A program made the translations under genes and the position numbers. The notes beneath the pieces were generated by a model, which saw only the letters and a list, made by a program, of their open reading frames with translations, had not been told where the DNA came from and ran no database searches. Shown here piece after piece: positions 62,100-64,000 of a stretch of 64,000 nt of DNA. Origin of the DNA: Lutraria lutraria (taxonomy: Eukaryota; Mollusca; Bivalvia; Venerida; Mactridae); contig OZ026835.1 in NCBI GenBank assembly GCA_964023205.1, positions 35,881,380 through 35,945,379 of the forward strand, read 5' to 3'. The stretch's first letter is position 1, and the number at the start of each line of letters is the position of its first letter.

Positions 62100-63501
62100 C
62101 GATTTTCACCGTAAATATTCCTTATGTCTTTTTTATCTTCTTCAAAGCACTTCAAAGCACTGATCACAATAAAATGTATTTAGTATAAATACTTTCTGAG
62201 AAAAATGTTGTGATTATTTTTCCAGATAATTCTTTCGTGTTTCAGCTTTTTCCGAATAAACCATGAGAGATGGATAGTGAACAGTGTTTTCAATATGTCA
62301 ATCGATTCGACAACAGATTTCACTCTCTAACAAAACTGACAGAAATAAATTGAAAAGGTACACAAAGTTTGTAAAAGAATGACCGCAATCAAAAGAAAAT
62401 TTCCACAAAAGACAACAGAATTTACAAAGTACAAGAGAATGGAAGGCTCTTACATAGACAGCAGAATTACAAGTAACTATAGAACTATTCGCTCATCTCC
62501 GAAGGGTTCAGAATTGTATAGTTACAAATCTCTCCACTACTTCCAAGGTGCTTTTGTAATATTAACACTTTATCAGATTCACACTGCATACAATAAAATA
62601 ATAATCTAGCAAAAAATCCCAATATCACACAAAATCCAAAACGGCATCTGAATAAATAAAATGACTAATCAAATATACTGATCTTGCCAAATCAGCGACT
62701 GTTTTGTAATCACATTAATTATCCTAAATTGCTATTAAACACCTCTGAAAGACGACCCTTTTTGTCGGATTGTTATCATACAGTTACAATTAAATACTCC
62801 TAAACAATTCGACCCTAGCATCTCAATACAGATTTCCAATGGTATAGGTAATGATATAAATCCCACTAACAATGACTATCAGTGTATCATCTGATGACAT
62901 CTAAATAGACCTATGAAGTGATAAGCACGCTTCGCTGACTCGTTTTTATACAGAACAAAAAACCAACTTAGATCCAAAGCAGAAAAGACTTTAAAACACA
63001 CAAACAGACCAACTAGCTGTTAGCACCACAGTATGTATGATACAACGTGCCTATGTTTTATATATGAGGGTACAATACAGTGGCAGTCAAAGAGAGATAT
63101 GCTTCTTCGAGCAGATACCATGCTATTGGTTAATTCTCGGCTAAGCTTCCATCACTCTAAGTCTCTCATTGCTCTCTCTCGCTTACAGCAGCAACAAATT
63201 GTAGAGGCGGAGAAATGTATTCTCCACAATTATGTTTTAAAGATAATCTAAAACAGCAACAAAACGGCAACTGATACCTAAAACAGATGCCCATACAGAC
63301 AATCAACTTGTTAAATACTTATTGACACTAGGTGTACTGAATGTTTCGGTATTGTTATCAAACAAATCAACATTTACCTCTTTAAATAAGTGTAGTGAGA
63401 GAATTTTATAGTGTGGTGTATAAATGTAATACCTAAAAGATGAGAGAAAATGCTCTGATAAAGTAGATATGACCTGAGTAGCAGACTGAGAAGAACTGAG
63501 A
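62100..63501. other. unclassified region upstream of the candidate first exon
   Basis: I see no recognisable gene here. The base composition is a little richer in G+C between about 63080 and 63220. On the minus strand that part contains a CCAAT box (about 63128) and TATA-like strings at 63062 and 62945, so a promoter for the minus-strand gene is possible. Open frames here of 76 and 72 codons resemble no family I know and have no splice or codon support. Confidence 0.4.
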
Positions 63502-64000
63502 AGGTGAACATTACTGAATGAAGCAGGTGAGTAGTAACCATTCAGGTGAGCATTACTGAATGAAGCAGGTGAGCATTACTGAATGGAGCAGGTGAGTAGT
63601 AACCATTCAGGTGAGCATTACTGAATGAAGCAGGTGAGTAGTAAGCATTCAGGTGAGCATTACTGAATGAAGCAGGTGAGCATTACTGAATGGAGCAGGT
63701 GAGTAGTAACCATTCAGGTGAGCATTACTGAATGAAGCAGGTGAACATTACTGAATGAAGCAGGTGAGTAGTAACCATTCAGGTGAGCATTACTGAATGA
63801 AGCAGGTGAGCATTACTGAATGAAGCAGGTGAGTAGTAACCATTCAGGTGAACATTACTGAATGAAGCAGGTGAGTAGTAACCATTCAGGTGAGCATTAC
63901 TGAATGAAGCAGGTGAGTAGTAACCATTCAGGTGAGCATTACTGAATGAAGCAGGTGAGTAGTGACTATTCAGGTGAGCATTACTGAATGAAGCAGGTGA
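63502..64000. repeat. two-unit minisatellite (23-bp A and 19-bp B units), continues past window
   Basis: The array is built from two related units, each starting AGGTGA: a 23-bp unit A (AGGTGAGC then ATTACTGAATGAAGC) and a 19-bp unit B (AGGTGAGT then AGTAACCATTC). I count 14 A and 9 B in the order ABAABABAABAABAABABABABA, then six bases of another unit at the window end. Higher-order periods are therefore 42 bp (AB) and 65 bp (AAB). Units are nearly identical, with a few changes (GGAGC at two A units, AACATT at three), which suggests recent or ongoing turnover. Every B unit carries AGGTGAGT, the consensus 5' splice site, on the plus strand. Confidence 0.95.

Noticed and set aside
62379..62609. 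76-codon plus-strand frame near the candidate first exon
   Set aside because: No recognisable domain, no coding bias and no splice context; consistent with chance.

Overview
This window looks like animal nuclear DNA. It is AT-rich (roughly two thirds A+T by eye), almost free of long open reading frames, and crowded with short transposon-like repeats and tRNA-derived elements. The only protein-coding sequence I can recognise with confidence is two exons, on the minus strand, of an RNA-binding protein of the CELF family (CUGBP/Elav-like, CELF1/2 branch; Bruno and ETR-1 relatives). Together they encode most of the first RNA-recognition motif (RRM1). The repeat flavour (SINEs with a GGGCATTAAAC-type tail, pogo-like miniature elements, short foldback elements) suggests a lophotrochozoan, probably a bivalve mollusc. 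That placement is an inference.

Layout, in the direction of transcription (right to left). 63502-64000 is a two-unit minisatellite that runs off the window. About 62.1-61.9 kb holds a possible TATA-type promoter and a short first coding exon. 59502-59528 is a possible 27-nt microexon. After about 35 kb of intron comes the RRM1 exon (23835-24022). After a further 19.5 kb of intron comes the 83-nt exon (4228-4310), which completes the RNP1 octamer. The following exon, expected to begin Met-His-His-Pro, is not visible and presumably lies below position 1. The upstream exons are hypotheses. Their splice phases (2, then 2/2, then 2) all agree with the RRM1 exon, but transcripts are needed.

The intronic DNA is organised by repeat families. 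(A) A roughly 99-bp twin-hairpin element with CCCC...GGGG ends occurs about 25 times on both strands, about once per 2.6 kb. It is the dominant structure of the window and the best candidate for something little described. (B) A TACAGTCAAACCTG-ended, pogo-like miniature element has six copies, most of them between 50 and 59 kb. (C) A 78-bp foldback element has two complete copies and one truncated copy. (D) A single 1,204-bp TA-flanked element with 19-bp perfect inverted ends is filled with GAAG-type motifs (45494-46697). There are also a 281-bp GGGCC-ended element, two SINEs, other tRNA-like pieces, a degenerate tRNA with a Lys-type body and a UGC anticodon, a 31-bp minisatellite, and six G/C homopolymer runs. 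Two of those runs sit exactly at family A ends.

The remaining short open frames look like chance or repeat-derived frames and are not called as genes.
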